Assembly: GCA_047495785.1 (NCBI GenBank)
Contig: JBLDXI010000074.1
Location: 620,001-684,000 of the forward strand
DNA: 64,000 nt
Direction: 5' to 3'
Origin: Lepidodermella squamata
Taxonomy: Eukaryota > Gastrotricha
Part shown: piece after piece, positions 63,913-64,000 of the stretch
Layout: each line of letters opens with the position of its first letter
Position numbering within the stretch: position 1 is the first letter of the stretch
Position numbers and translations under genes: made by a program
Notes under the pieces: generated by a model
Databases searched by the model: none
What the model saw: the letters and a program-made list of their open reading frames with translations, nothing else
Told to the model about the DNA's origin: nothing

Positions 63913-64000
63913 CCTAAAAATACTCTAATATTTTCACCCGAGAGCTATCACTCATTTATTTTGCCTTAATCCCTTGGTTTTTCAGCTACTTTCATGTTGG

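Noticed and set aside
1-64000. CRISPR arrays, bacterial operons, rRNA or tRNA genes
   Set aside because: No regularly spaced repeats, no Shine-Dalgarno pattern, and no cloverleaf with the usual A and B boxes was found by eye. The window is eukaryotic.
1-64000. Nematode or appendicularian origin
   Set aside because: Tiny introns and AG-before-ATG fit both. But motile-cilium genes argue against nematodes, and Oikopleura is reported to lack classical end-joining genes. The phylum is left open.

Overview
This is nuclear DNA from an animal with a compact gene structure. Most introns are 50-60 nt, all have GT-AG ends except one GC-AG intron, and the genes sit in loose succession on both strands. 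The set includes genes tied to motile cilia or sperm (a TSNAXIP1-like gene, a CCDC77-like gene), meiosis (RNF212-like) and plasmalogen synthesis (PEDS1). This suggests a ciliated invertebrate. Penelope-type and LINE-type reverse transcriptase debris fits that too, but the phylum cannot be fixed from the sequence. The standard genetic code reads every gene correctly.

Layout, left to right. DOP1 (-, its 3' half lies beyond the left edge). A ~3.9-kb foldback (giant inverted repeat) element at 5464-9399. CCDC77 (-) and TPX2 (-), head to tail 227 nt apart. NKIRAS/kappaB-Ras (+). A CAP/SCP-family gene (-). RNF212 (-). PEDS1/Kua (+), CDK10 (+) and HPDL (+). Two tandem SLC26A11-like anion transporters (-, -) with identical 14-exon structures. 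A 67-residue orphan ORF (+). A gene of about 15.3 kb for a DNA-PKcs-like PI3K-related kinase (-), whose introns hold broken reverse transcriptase fragments in antisense. TSNAXIP1 (+), which ends at 63912.

Exon models were built by hand from splice signals, reading frame and recalled family similarity. For CCDC77, TPX2, NKIRAS, RNF212, PEDS1, CDK10, HPDL, both SLC26 genes, DNA-PKcs and TSNAXIP1 the summed exon lengths are an exact multiple of three with no internal stop, which supports the models. The first exons of the CAP gene remain unresolved.

The genes do not form one pathway. They are housekeeping, cilium/centrosome, meiosis and DNA-repair genes. I see no clear new biological system. 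The most notable items are the foldback element, the reverse transcriptase graveyard and giant exon in the DNA-PKcs gene, the tandem SLC26 pair with a conserved 18-nt microexon, a kappaB-Ras without a recognisable G3 motif, a 33-nt intron and a GC-AG intron.
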